The notes under the pieces: generated by a model
What the model was told of the DNA's origin: nothing
The model's input: the letters and a program-made list of their open reading frames with translations, nothing else
Database searches by the model: none
Translations under genes and position numbers: made by a program
Assembly: GCF_012985465.1 (NCBI RefSeq)
Contig: NZ_JAAQWN010000002.1
Coordinates: 186,001 to 250,000, forward strand
Source: Pseudomonas sp. WS 5079
Lineage (GTDB): Bacteria > Pseudomonadota > Gammaproteobacteria > Pseudomonadales > Pseudomonadaceae
Reading direction: 5' to 3'
Length of the DNA stretch: 64,000 bases
In this document: piece by piece, positions 53,038 to 62,189 of the stretch
How the letters are laid out: each line of letters begins with the position of its first letter
Position numbering within the stretch: the first letter of the stretch is position 1

Positions 53038-53748
53038 CTACAGATAAGGTGCCAGACGGGTGTGGACACTGTCCGTCGGATCCAGCGCCAACTGGAACTT
53101 GGCCGCCAGGTAATGGGTACTGAAAACATCCAGGTAGGCGTCCAGCACTTCGCTGGCCTGCTGGTCCTCGGCCAGTTCCAGGCACAACGCGGCCACTTCG
53201 GCGGTGCAGAAGTGGTCATCACGCTTGGAGCGGCGCAATTTGTAGCGCGAAAGCTGCTCCGGCTCCAGGCTCAGTACCGGCAGGTGCTCCAGATACGGGC
53301 TCTTGCGAAACATCTTGCGCGCTTCGCTCCAGGTGCCGTCCAGCAGGATAAACAACGGGCGCTTGCCCTGCGCCACCTTCACCTCGCTGACCACCCGCTG
53401 CGGCGCCACAAACTCGCCGGGAAAGACGATGTAGGGCTGCCATTGCGGGTCGGCCAGCAGCGCCAGCAACTCAGGTTCGACGGCCGTGCGCGTCCAGGGG
53501 AAGGCGCTGGTGTCTTCGATCACATCAGCGATCAGCCAACCGGTATTGCTGGGCTTCATCGGCTCCACATCGTGCATCAACAGGCACATGGCCGACCTGG
53601 CCTGGACCTTGGGACGCCAGGCGCACAGGCAGTATTGGGGGATCACTCGGCATCTGGGGCAACGTTCGGCACGCGAGCCGCGTGCGACAAAGGGGCTGAC
53701 GGCACGGGCCAGGCGCTGGGTACGCAGACGGAACACCGCGTGGCTCAT
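53038..53748 (-). CDS. tapT: tRNA-uridine aminocarboxypropyltransferase TapT (DTW domain)
   Basis: 236 residues. Zinc-ribbon-like cysteines in ERCPRCRVIPQYCLCAWRP, followed by the DTW domain: LFILLDGTWSEARKMFRKSPYL contains the DGTW signature (Asp and Trp). The enzyme uses SAM to make acp3U47 in tRNA; E. coli YfiP is the characterised member. In P. aeruginosa the gene is near dgkA-erdR as here. Confidence 0.9.
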   Translation of the reverse strand: MSHAVFRLRTQRLARAVSPFVARGSRAERCPRCRVIPQYCLCAWRPKVQARSAMCLLMHDVEPMKPSNTGWLIADVIEDTSAFPWTRTAVEPELLALLADPQWQPYIVFPGEFVAPQRVVSEVKVAQGKRPLFILLDGTWSEARKMFRKSPYLEHLPVLSLEPEQLSRYKLRRSKRDDHFCTAEVAALCLELAEDQQASEVLDAYLDVFSTHYLAAKFQLALDPTDSVHTRLAPYL

Positions 53749-53942
53749 AGCGGGTGCCGTTGTGAAGCGATGAAAATCGACACGGACAAAACTCGGGGGC
53801 AGGCAAAAGTGCCAGCAGTTTACCAGAGCCGCCCCGCCAATACGCCTGGCCGTCGCGGCGACAGGTCACCTATAATCCTGCGCCACTGAACGCATAGCGC
53901 AGTGATGGGTCTATGGACCAGTAACCGAATCAGGAGAGTTTC

Positions 53943-54377
53943 ATGCTGCGTCTTATGTTGCGTCTTGCCGCCCCGACCGTCGCCCTGGCGCTGGTATTGC
54001 CCTTGGGCGCCCAGGCAGCCTCCCTGGTGGAGCTGCAAATGAACAAGAAACTGCAAAGCGTCGCGGCAGAAAGCAACAAAGACCTGCCCAGGGAAATTGA
54101 TGAGCAAACCCTGGAAGTGGCCTACACCGTCGAAGGCATGCAACTGATTGACCACTTGAGCGTGCTGCCCGAGCGCGCCGAGCAAATGCGCGCCAACCCC
54201 AAAGCCGTGTACTTCCAACTGGGACAAAGCGTTTGCCTGAACAAAGGCTATCGCGAGTTGATGGCCAAGGGCGCCGTGATGCGCTACGAAATCACCGAAA
54301 ACAAGACCAACCGGCCAGTGGCCTCGGTCAAGTTCGTCGAGACTGATTGCCCGGCCCCGGCCAAGAAGAAAAAGTAA
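53943..54377 (+). CDS. secreted small protein, possibly PA3611-type virulence-factor family
   Basis: 144 residues with Sec signal peptide (LRLAAPTVALALVLPLGAQA). The mature protein of about 119 residues has two Cys (VCLNKGYRE and TDCPAP), consistent with one disulfide, and a lysine-rich end PAKKKK. The fold looks alpha/beta, similar to the small periplasmic QSregVF proteins. That family assignment is tentative. No neighbour specifies a role. Confidence 0.6.
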   Translation: MLRLMLRLAAPTVALALVLPLGAQAASLVELQMNKKLQSVAAESNKDLPREIDEQTLEVAYTVEGMQLIDHLSVLPERAEQMRANPKAVYFQLGQSVCLNKGYRELMAKGAVMRYEITENKTNRPVASVKFVETDCPAPAKKKK

Positions 54378-54390
54378 GCCCCCTCTCCCA

Positions 54391-54412
54391 CGCGCCGTTG
54401 GCCAACGGCGCG
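54391..54412. other. perfect 22-base palindrome
   Basis: CGCGCCGTTGGCCAACGGCGCG lies 14 bases after the secreted gene's stop. As RNA it could form a stable hairpin with no T run. Confidence 0.4.
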
Positions 54413-54641
54413 ACAGCTCCCGCCCGCAAAACCTCGATCAATGCCCATTAAGTTATTGCCAGACAAGACTTTAGGGGCTCATGATCGAGCGATCCGGTAA
54501 CATTTCCAGGGCAAAAAAGGTTGCCCTCGCGTGACTTGCAGTGCAAAGGTTTTTAACCACAAGGAACATACAGAGCCTGTTTCGTCGCCGTCAGCAGCCT
54601 GCAAGCAAGACGCCGGGGCTCTGTAACGAAGGAGAAGCTGA

Positions 54642-55754
54642 ATGCCTGATCAACCGAATGACCTGCTGTCCCGTCATTTTCCAGAAAACGGGACCGACCT
54701 TACACAACAGGTCGAAGCGCAACTCAAGCTGATTGCCCCCAGCAGCCCGAATATCTCCCTGTATCGCGACATGATCCTCACCGTGCTGCGCATGGCCCAG
54801 GACGACCGCGACCGCTGGAACGCCAAGATCACATTGAAGGCGATAAATGAACTGGACCATGCGTTTCGCGTGCTCGAACAGTTCAAGGGCCGACGCAAGG
54901 TCACCGTCTTCGGCTCGGCCCGCACACCAGTGGAAAGCCCGCTCTATGCCCTGGCGCGGGAAGTGGGCGCAGCCCTGGCCCGCTCGGATCTGATGGTCAT
55001 TACCGGCGGCGGCGGCGGCATCATGGCCGCGGCCCACGAAGGGGCGGGCCTGGAACACAGCCTGGGGTTCAATATCACCCTGCCCTTTGAGCAGCATGCC
55101 AACCCGACCATTGATGGCACGGAAAACCTGCTGTCATTTCACTTCTTCTTTACCCGCAAGCTGTTTTTCGTCAAGGAAGCTGATGGGTTGGTGCTCTGCC
55201 CCGGCGGCTTCGGCACCCTGGATGAAGCGCTGGAAGTCCTGACGTTGATCCAGACCGGCAAGAGCCCGTTGGTGCCTGTGGTGCTGCTGGACGAGCCCGG
55301 CGGCGGTTTCTGGAAAGGTGCCCTGGAGTTTGTTCGCAACCAACTGGAGGCCAACCGCTACATCTTGCCCACCGATCTCAAGCTGGTACGCCTGGTTCAC
55401 AGCGCTGAAGAGGCGGTGCATGAAATCAACCAGTTCTATGCCAACTTCCATTCCACTCGCTGGTTGAAGCGCCAGTTCGTGGTGCGCATGAACCATCCGC
55501 TCAGCGAGCAGGCAATGGCGCATATACAGACGGCCTTCGCTGATCTGCGGCTCAGTGATGACTTCCAGCAACTGCCCTACGGGGGCGAAGAGCACGATGA
55601 AGCACGCTTCAGCCACCTGACGCGCCTGGTGTTCAACTTCACCGGGCGGAACCAGGGGCGGTTGCGGGAGTTGGTGGATTACATCAACCTGCCGGAGAAC
55701 TGGGCTGAGGCTCAGGGTAAAGCACAGCAACGGGTAGCGCCGGAACCGGCGTGA
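54642..55754 (+). CDS. LOG-family protein, nucleotide 5'-monophosphate nucleosidase-like
   Basis: 370 residues. Rossmann-like domain with VTVFGSARTP, VITGGGGGIMAAAHEGA and the LOG signature LVLCPGGFGTLDEALEVLTLIQTGK (PGGxGTxxE). The N-terminal 80 and C-terminal 90 residues extend beyond the about 190-residue minimal LOG domain, as in E. coli PpnN (454 residues), which cleaves nucleoside monophosphates and is regulated by ppGpp. Length falls between both groups, so the closest activity is uncertain. Ribosome site GAAGGAGAAG precedes the start. Confidence 0.85.
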   Translation: MPDQPNDLLSRHFPENGTDLTQQVEAQLKLIAPSSPNISLYRDMILTVLRMAQDDRDRWNAKITLKAINELDHAFRVLEQFKGRRKVTVFGSARTPVESPLYALAREVGAALARSDLMVITGGGGGIMAAAHEGAGLEHSLGFNITLPFEQHANPTIDGTENLLSFHFFFTRKLFFVKEADGLVLCPGGFGTLDEALEVLTLIQTGKSPLVPVVLLDEPGGGFWKGALEFVRNQLEANRYILPTDLKLVRLVHSAEEAVHEINQFYANFHSTRWLKRQFVVRMNHPLSEQAMAHIQTAFADLRLSDDFQQLPYGGEEHDEARFSHLTRLVFNFTGRNQGRLRELVDYINLPENWAEAQGKAQQRVAPEPA

Positions 55755-55767
55755 TGCCGTAAAACAC

Positions 55768-55804
55768 AAAAAAGGCCCGCTATTTTCATAGCGGGCCTTT
55801 TTTT
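55768..55804. terminator. bidirectional intrinsic terminator
   Basis: AAAAAAGGCCCGCTAT, loop TTTC, ATAGCGGGCCTTTTTT; 10-bp GC stem with A and T flanks. Confidence 0.9.
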
Positions 55805-55817
55805 AGTGCTGTTTTAT

Positions 55818-55923
55818 GTGGGAGCTGTCGAGCCCCTGCGAGGCGCGATGGCGGCGTGTCAGGCAATACACTATTCGCTGTGAGGCCACCATCGCAGCCT
55901 CGCAGGAGTTCGACAGCTCCCAC
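55818..55923. repeat. REP-like pair, GTGGGAGCTGTCGAGCCCCT class
   Basis: GTGGGAGCTGTCGA at the left and TCGACAGCTCCCAC at the right with inner CTGCGAGG.GCGATGG and CCATCGCAGCCTCGCAG. It is a third arm type, distinct from the GCGGGCTTGC arms. Confidence 0.78.
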
Positions 55924-55947
55924 CTTTGATCGTCGCTTGCCGAAGAA

Positions 55948-56415
55948 TCAGTCGTCCAGATCTCGACCGCTCAACAGCCGGCTGATCATCTCCATCGAAA
56001 ACCCGCGATAACTCAAAAAACGCCCTTGCTTGGCACGCTCACGGGCATCAATAGGCAGATGGCCAGCAAATTTGCGGCGCCAGGTGTCTTCCAGTTGTGT
56101 TTGCCAACTGATGCCACACTCGCGCAGTGCCAGATCGATATCCGCGCGCAGCAAGCCCCGCTGACTCAGCTCCTCGCGAATCCGCGCAGGCCCGTAGCCC
56201 GAGCGTGCCCGGTAGGAAACAAAACTTTCGAGATATCGGGCTTCGGAAAGCAGCCCCTCTTCCGTCAGGCGGTCGAGGGCTGTTTCAATCATTTCGGGAG
56301 GGGCGCCACGCTGACGCAATTTACGCGTCAGCTCGACACGACCATGCTCGCGTCGTGCGAGCAGGTCCATTGCCGTACGCCGTACGGCAACCAGCGTATC
56401 GAGTACAACTGTCAT
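55948..56415 (-). CDS. recX: regulatory protein RecX
   Basis: 155 residues, 8 bases after recA. Three-helix repeats: [61 protein letters not shown] and [22 protein letters not shown]. RecX inhibits RecA filament extension. Same transcript as recA, hence SOS-controlled. Confidence 0.95.
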   Translation of the reverse strand: MTVVLDTLVAVRRTAMDLLARREHGRVELTRKLRQRGAPPEMIETALDRLTEEGLLSEARYLESFVSYRARSGYGPARIREELSQRGLLRADIDLALRECGISWQTQLEDTWRRKFAGHLPIDARERAKQGRFLSYRGFSMEMISRLLSGRDLDD

Positions 56416-56423
56416 CGTTGGAC

Positions 56424-57482
56424 TCAGATATCAGCGTCGGCTTCTGCCATGTCATCAACAGGTTCACGGTTAGCCGCAGCCTTGACGTCTGGCGCCGGGG
56501 TCAGCAGCTTGTCGCGGATTTGCTTCTCAAGGGTCGCCGCGATATCCGGGTTGTCCTGCAGGAACTTGGCCGAGTTGGCCTTGCCCTGACCGATCTTGCT
56601 GCCGTTGTAGGCATACCAGGCACCGGACTTCTCGACAAAACCGTGCAGCACGCCCAGGTCGATCATCTCGCCGTTCAGGTAGATACCCTTGCCGTAGAGA
56701 ATCTGGAACTCAGCCTGACGGAATGGCGGGGCTACCTTGTTCTTCACCACCTTGACGCGGGTTTCGCTACCGACAACCTCGTCACCTTCCTTCACCGCGC
56801 CGGTACGGCGGATGTCCAGACGGACCGAAGCGTAGAACTTCAGCGCGTTACCACCGGTGGTGGTTTCCGGGCTGCCGAACATTACGCCGATCTTCATCCG
56901 GATCTGGTTGATGAAGATCACCAGGCAGTTGGCGTTCTTGATGTTACCGGTGATTTTACGCAGGGCCTGGGACATCAGACGGGCTTGCAGGCCGACGTGC
57001 ATGTCGCCCATTTCGCCTTCGATCTCGGCCTTCGGCACCAGGGCCGCCACGGAGTCGACCACGATCACGTCGATGGCGTTGGAGCGCACCAGCATGTCGG
57101 TGATTTCCAGGGCTTGTTCGCCAGTGTCCGGCTGCGAAACCAGCAGGTCGTCGACATTGACGCCCAGCTTGCCCGCGTATTCAGGATCCAGGGCGTGCTC
57201 GGCATCGACGAACGCGCAGGTGGCGCCCATTTTTTGGGCCTGGGCAATCACCGACAGGGTCAGGGTGGTTTTACCAGAAGACTCTGGACCGTAGATTTCA
57301 ACGATACGGCCTTTTGGCAGGCCGCCAATGCCGAGCGCGATGTCCAGACCCAGAGAGCCAGTGGAAATAGCCGGGATCGCCTGACGGTCGTGATCGCCCA
57401 TACGCATTACGGCACCCTTGCCGAATTGACGTTCGATCTGACCCAGGGCCGCAGCCAAGGCTTTCTTCTTGTTGTCGTCCAT
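56424..57482 (-). CDS. recA: recombinase RecA
   Basis: 352 residues from 57482 ([21 protein letters not shown]); longer in-frame readings cross the operator. Walker [11 protein letters not shown] at about 66-73, Walker [16 protein letters not shown] region, DNA-binding loop 2 [13 protein letters not shown], acidic tail EADADI. Central to homologous recombination and LexA cleavage. A perfect LexA box lies 41 bases upstream. Confidence 0.98.
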   Translation of the reverse strand: MDDNKKKALAAALGQIERQFGKGAVMRMGDHDRQAIPAISTGSLGLDIALGIGGLPKGRIVEIYGPESSGKTTLTLSVIAQAQKMGATCAFVDAEHALDPEYAGKLGVNVDDLLVSQPDTGEQALEITDMLVRSNAIDVIVVDSVAALVPKAEIEGEMGDMHVGLQARLMSQALRKITGNIKNANCLVIFINQIRMKIGVMFGSPETTTGGNALKFYASVRLDIRRTGAVKEGDEVVGSETRVKVVKNKVAPPFRQAEFQILYGKGIYLNGEMIDLGVLHGFVEKSGAWYAYNGSKIGQGKANSAKFLQDNPDIAATLEKQIRDKLLTPAPDVKAAANREPVDDMAEADADI

Positions 57483-57522
57483 TAAAGTCCTCACGTAATC
57501 AATAAGGCCTGACGGCCAACAC

Positions 57523-57538
57523 CTGTATAAGTAGACAG
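57523..57538 (-). promoter_or_regulatory. LexA (SOS) box of recA
   Basis: CTGTATAAGTAGACAG fits CTGT-N8-ACAG perfectly, 41 bases before recA. Confidence 0.9.
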
Positions 57539-57565
57539 TATTGTTCCATAAAGATCGGGGATCGC

Positions 57566-58066
57566 CTACCCCTGATTTTCTATTTCTGCTGCAGCTCGTC
57601 GCAACAGCCCCTCTAATGCGGCCTTTACCGTTTGTCGGCGGACCTCGTCGCGGTTGCCGGGGAAGTGCTGGCACTCGGCCGTAACCTCTTCGCCGACGCC
57701 CCAGGCCAGCCATACGGTGCCCACCGGTTTGTCCGGCGAGCCGCCATCGGGGCCCGCCACACCACTGACCGCCACGGCAAACCGCGCCAGGCTTTTTTCC
57801 TGGGCGCCCCGGGCCATGGCCTCGACCACTTCACGGCTGACCGCGCCGACCTTGGGGAACAAACCCTGTGGCACATTCAGCTGGCGGGTCTTCTGCCGAT
57901 TGGAATAGGTCACGTACCCGGCCTCGAACCAGGCCGAACTCCCCGGAATACGGGTGATGGCTTCGGCAATACCACCACCGGTGCAGGACTCGGCGGTGGT
58001 GACGTGGGCATTGAGCACCTGCAAACGCCGGCCAAGTTCGGCGGCGAGTTGGGTAATTTCCTTCAC
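57566..58066 (-). CDS. pncC: nicotinamide-nucleotide amidase (CinA C-terminal type)
   Basis: 166 residues, the single-domain form. [22 protein letters not shown] with the catalytic Ser-type residues of the amidase, [22 protein letters not shown], and a helical end. It deamidates NMN to NaMN in pyridine-nucleotide recycling; commonly labelled cinA next to recA. recA starts 83 bases after its stop, with its own SOS promoter between. Confidence 0.93.
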   Translation of the reverse strand: MKEITQLAAELGRRLQVLNAHVTTAESCTGGGIAEAITRIPGSSAWFEAGYVTYSNRQKTRQLNVPQGLFPKVGAVSREVVEAMARGAQEKSLARFAVAVSGVAGPDGGSPDKPVGTVWLAWGVGEEVTAECQHFPGNRDEVRRQTVKAALEGLLRRAAAEIENQG

Positions 58067-58147
58067 GGTCGTCTCCAGGAAAGTGCGGGGGTTTGCCTAC
58101 CCTACAGGAGCCCATCGGCCACGCAAGGTGCAGACGGGTTCATCGAC

Positions 58148-58651
58148 TTACCGGGAGATGACCTGCACATAGGCCTGGCAGGCCCGCAACGCGATCAATC
58201 CGTCATCGCCGGCATCGGTGATGCCGATAATTCGTTGAGCATGCGCCGGGTCAAGTCGGCCTCGCGCGGCGCCATGAACCACGCTGCCGGCAGCGGTGGC
58301 TGGCATTGCGTGGCTGTTGGCGGGGTCGGCGGCGTCGAGAAGGACTGACAAGCGCACATCAGCAGTGGCCAGCCGGTCGCGCAGATAAACCTGGTGACGC
58401 TGTGCATCGTTCAACTCCCGGGTGTGTTGTTGATCGCTGGCCTGAAGCTGTTGCTCCAACGCCTGGCGCCTGTGCTGTTCAGCCCGGTATTGGCCCAGCG
58501 CCGCCTGGCTTTGTCGGTTGAGCACCTCTGAATGCCGCGCAGCCTGGCGTTCAAAGGCAAGGCCATGGCGCCAGGCCTGGACCTGCCAGCTGGCCGCCGC
58601 CGGGATGACCATCAGCAGGACAACAGCCAGCATGCGCCAGCTCAACTGCAT
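58148..58651 (-). CDS. phage-type i-spanin Rz (lysis)
   Basis: 167 residues from 58651, overlapping the endolysin stop by 10 bases. N-terminal membrane anchor (LSWRMLAVVLLMVIPAAASW) followed by a long charged helical region rich in Gln/Arg/Glu (RHSEVLNRQSQAALGQYRAEQHRRQALEQQ), the coiled coil of inner-membrane spanins. A second, out-of-frame gene (Rz1) is nested in it. Rz-Rz1 fuses inner and outer membranes at the last step of lysis, in phages and pyocins alike. Confidence 0.82.
   Translation of the reverse strand: MQLSWRMLAVVLLMVIPAAASWQVQAWRHGLAFERQAARHSEVLNRQSQAALGQYRAEQHRRQALEQQLQASDQQHTRELNDAQRHQVYLRDRLATADVRLSVLLDAADPANSHAMPATAAGSVVHGAARGRLDPAHAQRIIGITDAGDDGLIALRACQAYVQVISR
58195..58407 (-). 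CDS. nested o-spanin Rz1 (proline-rich lipoprotein)
   Basis: 70 residues in another frame wholly within Rz. Short hydrophobic N-terminus with lipobox-like LLMCAC (probable lipidated Cys20), then SFSTPPTPPTATQCQPPLPAAWFM. Lambda Rz1 carries the similar QC..PPPPPAWIM block, so the match covers the diagnostic part. Start choice is uncertain. Lipidated proteins of this type sit in the outer membrane and bind Rz. Confidence 0.75.
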   Translation of the reverse strand: MHSVTRFICATGWPLLMCACQSFSTPPTPPTATQCQPPLPAAWFMAPREADLTRRMLNELSASPMPAMTD

Positions 58652-59193
58652 AACACCGCCCTCGCCTTCGCCCACAATTGCTGGCGATGCTCCAACCCAT
58701 TGAGGCCGCCATTGATCCGGCGGGTGATGGCGGTGAACTGGTCCTGGTCCGCCAATTCATTCAAGCCATTGCTGTGCCAGAACCAGGCGGCGGATTCCGC
58801 CGCCCATTGCGGTTGTTCCAGCAGTTCGGGGAAATGCAGCAGACGTTCATCGCCAAACAGCGCCCGGCTGCAGGCCAGGTAATTGCGCCGCCCGGTAATC
58901 TGGATCAAGCCGCGGCCCCGGTACTTCTGGCCGTCACCGTCGGCGTCGGGAGTGTTGCCCAGGCGTGCAGCCAAGGTGCCCGTGTCGTATTTGCTCAGGT
59001 AGTGCTCGCCGCCCAGTTCACGCACGTAACGCAGCTCGCCGGACTCGTGCCCGACCTGGGCGATAAAGGCCGCCATCCGCTTAGGCCCGGTGATGTGTCG
59101 ATGGAGCATGGCGGCGTTCAGCGCCAAAATAAAAACGCCCGCTTGGGCGCGGGCGTTAGGCAGGATCTGTTGCAACTGCGTCAGCGTCATCAT
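58642..59193 (-). CDS. endolysin, glycoside hydrolase 19 (chitinase-like lysozyme)
   Basis: 183 residues. GH19 fold: MAAFIAQVGHESGELRYVREL contains the catalytic Glu after GHE, then YRGRGLIQITGRRNYLACSRAL and AAWFWHSNGLNELAD; the INGGLNGLEHRQQLW block is typical of phage GH19. Cuts peptidoglycan during release. Tailocin clusters of P. aeruginosa and P. fluorescens have the same GH19-Rz/Rz1 set; 17 bases to gpD. Confidence 0.9.
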   Translation of the reverse strand: MMTLTQLQQILPNARAQAGVFILALNAAMLHRHITGPKRMAAFIAQVGHESGELRYVRELGGEHYLSKYDTGTLAARLGNTPDADGDGQKYRGRGLIQITGRRNYLACSRALFGDERLLHFPELLEQPQWAAESAAWFWHSNGLNELADQDQFTAITRRINGGLNGLEHRQQLWAKARAVLCS

Positions 59194-59210
59194 CCTTGAT
59201 CTCCAACCAT

Positions 59211-60221
59211 TTAAGAGGCCAATCCACGGGCCATGATCGAACTGCGATACCCCGTCGCGGTGTCGCCTGCGTGGGTCACCTTGTCAATCGACCAACGCCC
59301 CTGCATATACCCCGGCCAGGTTTCATCCAGCAGCAACAGCCCTTCGGCGGACAGCAACGGGTTACCAGGGCAGTCGATAGTGATGCTCAAACCTTCACGC
59401 CCCACCCGGCGCAACTCGCCCTGTGCCACTGAGCGCGCTTCGGTTTCACTCTGGCACCGTTGGCGCAACGTCTTGAACGGTGCGATCCCCACCTCGACCA
59501 CGCGCTGGCGAGAGGCCGCGGCATCCCACCAACTGACACGGCAACCCTGGTATTTGGCCCGCGCATTTTCATCAACCCGGGCACTGATAAACGCCTGCTC
59601 GCCGGGACGGTTGTCATGGGTCACCGACAGCCGCACATCCGGCAGTTGCTGGCCCGAGAGCGACTTGACCTGGCCGCTTTCCGCCAGCACATACAGCTCG
59701 TTGACCGGCTTGGTCACCGCGTTGTAACGCCCGGCCAGGCGGGTGATAAAGCCCATGTCGGTCTCGTTGGACTGGTCGATATGATCAATCGCAATCCCAT
59801 CCAGCGACGGCGCCACCCTGGGCGAAAACCCATGCCGCGTCGCCAGTTGGCGAAACAGCGCACCGAGGGTCGTGGGCCCATGGCTGGCGGAACGGCGCTG
59901 GCGGTAGCCACTCTGGTCCATCACGCTGAACGGCGCCGCCGTGGCCACGATCACCAGGCGCATGGGAAACAGGTAAGGTGTGCGCTGGGTAATCACAAAC
60001 TCGCCTTTTTCCACCAGGCCCGACTCGCGGTAACCCACGCGCAAACCGATCTTGGCGCCCAGGCTAGGCAGGCCTTCCAGGCCCTCGATGTTGATGGTCA
60101 GTTCCAGGCGGTCGGATTCGATCCCCGCCGCATCGGTGTGCTTCCACTGCATCAGCCGCGGGTTGATCAGAGCTGCGTTGGCGCCATAAATCTCCACGAC
60201 CGGGGTAAATCCCATTGCCAT
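59211..60221 (-). CDS. phage late control protein D / baseplate hub (gpD)
   Basis: 336 residues. N-terminal TPVVEIYGANAALINPRLMQWKHTD and RLELTINIEGLEGLPSLGAKIGLRVGY are the P2 gpD hub; the middle DHIDQSNETDMGFITRLAGRYNAV is its signature. This trimeric hub connects tube and spike. 9 bases after gpX, in the tail-assembly order U-X-D seen in P2. Confidence 0.92.
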   Translation of the reverse strand: MAMGFTPVVEIYGANAALINPRLMQWKHTDAAGIESDRLELTINIEGLEGLPSLGAKIGLRVGYRESGLVEKGEFVITQRTPYLFPMRLVIVATAAPFSVMDQSGYRQRRSASHGPTTLGALFRQLATRHGFSPRVAPSLDGIAIDHIDQSNETDMGFITRLAGRYNAVTKPVNELYVLAESGQVKSLSGQQLPDVRLSVTHDNRPGEQAFISARVDENARAKYQGCRVSWWDAAASRQRVVEVGIAPFKTLRQRCQSETEARSVAQGELRRVGREGLSITIDCPGNPLLSAEGLLLLDETWPGYMQGRWSIDKVTHAGDTATGYRSSIMARGLAS

Positions 60222-60230
60222 GCTGCCTCC

Positions 60231-60443
60231 TTAATCCCAGGCCGAAATGGGCTTTGCAACACCCGGTTGCGCGTCCATCTCGGGCACGATCACCCCTACG
60301 CCCGCCGGCAACACCGGGCCATGCTCGGCAAGCCCGGGGTTCAAGCGCCAGAGGGTTTCTTCGGCTGCGTCATCGCACCGTCCAAGCTCGCGGTAAAGCA
60401 GCAGGTTGACCGAATCACCGGCAATACTTCGCACTCTACGCAT
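60231..60443 (-). CDS. tail protein X (gpX, LysM-like)
   Basis: 70 residues. RVRSIAGDSVNLLLYRELGRCDDAAEETLWRLNPGL and LPAGVGVIVPE form the small LysM-type fold of P2 gpX. Overlaps gpU by 8 bases. Needed at the hub of contractile tails. Confidence 0.9.
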   Translation of the reverse strand: MRRVRSIAGDSVNLLLYRELGRCDDAAEETLWRLNPGLAEHGPVLPAGVGVIVPEMDAQPGVAKPISAWD

Positions 60444-60819
60444 TGATAAATTCCTCCAGCACCAGCGACCAATTGATCAACATGGCAGTGCCGTCGTCGA
60501 TCACATTGGCCTGGTTTTCCGTGAGCCCGGTAATGCGCCACAGGCCCCAGTTGCGGCCGATGCCATCAACCAACGGCAGCGGTGCCCGTGCATCCTGCAA
60601 GGCGCGCAATTGGTCCAGGCGCTGCATGCCAACGGCCGCCATGGCGGTGCCGGCGAAGGTCAGTTTTTCCAGCTTCTGGCCGTTTTGCCGCGACTGGGGC
60701 TTGCTGGCAATAATCTCCAGGTCACCCCAGCCGCCATCACTGCTGCGCTGGAGCGTGGAATAGGCGAACCCTCGGGACAGCCCGAAAATAAAGTCGCCCA
60801 GCACCATCTGCTGTCGCAT
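60436..60819 (-). CDS. tail protein U (gpU)
   Basis: 127 residues. LGDFIFGLSRGFAYSTLQRSSDGGWGD and WGLWRITGLTENQANVIDDG are the P2 gpU signatures. Acts at tail completion. Its start shares one base with the tape measure stop (TAATG). Confidence 0.92.
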   Translation of the reverse strand: MRQQMVLGDFIFGLSRGFAYSTLQRSSDGGWGDLEIIASKPQSRQNGQKLEKLTFAGTAMAAVGMQRLDQLRALQDARAPLPLVDGIGRNWGLWRITGLTENQANVIDDGTAMLINWSLVLEEFINA

Positions 60820-62177
60820 TAATCACCTCCATCGGTCAGTGCCGCGTTGCGCCGAACCGCCAGTGAATCGCTGAGCATCGGCACGCATTGGTTTTGCAGG
60901 GTTTGCAGGACCCGGTCGACCACCTGCTGGGCGTCGGCGGGGTTGACGCCGGTGATCTGGATGCTCGGTGCCAGGGTGACCTGGACGTTGTCCGAGCGGG
61001 CGCTGTTGAGCTCTTTGCTCACTGCATCGGGCGATGGCAGGCGATTGCTGGAAGGGAAGAGTTTCTCCCCCAGCCAGGTGCCCGCTTCGCCGCCCAACAG
61101 GCCGCCGATCAGGCCACCGACGGCAGTGCCAACGCCTGGCAAAACCAGGGTACCAAGGGCTGCGCCGGCAGTGGCGCCGGCCCATGCACCGCCGGCAGTG
61201 CCGAGGCTACTGCCAACCGCTTGCAGGTCGCCATTGCGCACACCTTGGACGAGGTTGACGGCGGTGTCGGCGTAGCGCAGCGGCGCAAGGGATCGAGTGC
61301 CGACGGACTCCAGTTTGGTCATCGTTGAAACCAGGCTGGAGGGGATAGTCTTGGGCAAAACGAGCGCTGGAGCGCTGAGCAACAGCGGCCCACGAACGGG
61401 TGAAACAAGCGCCTTGGATGAACGCTCGCCCAGGCGCGGAGCGGGCCGATCAGCTTGAAACGACGCACCATGAAAACCCACTTTGGGCCCGTCAAACGCC
61501 TTGCTGGCCTGTCCAAAAAAACGCTGCAGCGTTGCCATTGACCCAGCAATGCTGCTGCCGACGCGGGTGGTTTTTTTCGACGACGACCGCTCCGTGAGTC
61601 TCTCGCGCAGCGTTTTTTTCGGCAGAAAACGCGCACGTCCCTTCAAGGTTTCGGTTGCCCCTGGGCAGCAGCAATCCTTGCTATCGTCGCGGAACAGTTT
61701 CCCCACGCCGGGCAACTTGCCAAGCGTCACATCGACAGCCTTGCCCGTTAACCGGCTCCTGGCCGTCTCGAGATAGCCCTCCCCCAACCACTTTGCCCCC
61801 TTGGTGTACCAGGAGTCCGCTGCCGGCTCCTTGTCTTGGGTGGCCTCTGGAGCCACAGGGACGGAGCTTGCAGCGACACCACCGAGCAGGGAGCCGCCCG
61901 TGATAAACAGGGTGCCATTAAGGGTTTCCAGGCTCTCGCGCAGGCGCACCTGTTCTTCGGTCAACGCGTGGATATGCAGGCTGGCATTGGCCAGGGCCAG
62001 GCTCAGCTCAGACGGCGGTTCTGTTGCGCCGCCCACACTGGTGGCACCAACCAGACTTTCGTCCTGTGCTTCAAGCAGACCCGGCAGTTGCAAGGCTCCA
62101 CTTTCGGCCAATGCGGGAAAGGTCATCCAGCGCTTGTCTTCGTCGGCGAGCTTGAGCGTATATCGAGGGTCTTGCAT
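60819..62177 (-). CDS. tail tape measure protein (short)
   Basis: 452 residues. A long helical region with Lys/Arg/Ser-rich basic middle (LRERLTERSSSKKTTRVGSS) and a hydrophobic, glycine-rich segment (GTAGGAWAGATAGAALGTLVLPGVGTAVGGLIGGLLGGEAG) of the type that can insert in a membrane. It fixes tail length; by family rule about 1.5 angstrom per residue, roughly 65-70 nm, which fits a short tail such as an R tailocin better than a long phage. Start follows TAGGAG by 8 bases. Confidence 0.82.
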   Translation of the reverse strand: MQDPRYTLKLADEDKRWMTFPALAESGALQLPGLLEAQDESLVGATSVGGATEPPSELSLALANASLHIHALTEEQVRLRESLETLNGTLFITGGSLLGGVAASSVPVAPEATQDKEPAADSWYTKGAKWLGEGYLETARSRLTGKAVDVTLGKLPGVGKLFRDDSKDCCCPGATETLKGRARFLPKKTLRERLTERSSSKKTTRVGSSIAGSMATLQRFFGQASKAFDGPKVGFHGASFQADRPAPRLGERSSKALVSPVRGPLLLSAPALVLPKTIPSSLVSTMTKLESVGTRSLAPLRYADTAVNLVQGVRNGDLQAVGSSLGTAGGAWAGATAGAALGTLVLPGVGTAVGGLIGGLLGGEAGTWLGEKLFPSSNRLPSPDAVSKELNSARSDNVQVTLAPSIQITGVNPADAQQVVDRVLQTLQNQCVPMLSDSLAVRRNAALTDGGD

Positions 62178-62189
62178 CTCGCTCTACTC

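Noticed and set aside
56127..57485. 452-codon plus-strand frame opposite recX/recA
   Set aside because: Antisense to two certain genes, crosses the recX-recA junction, shadow composition.
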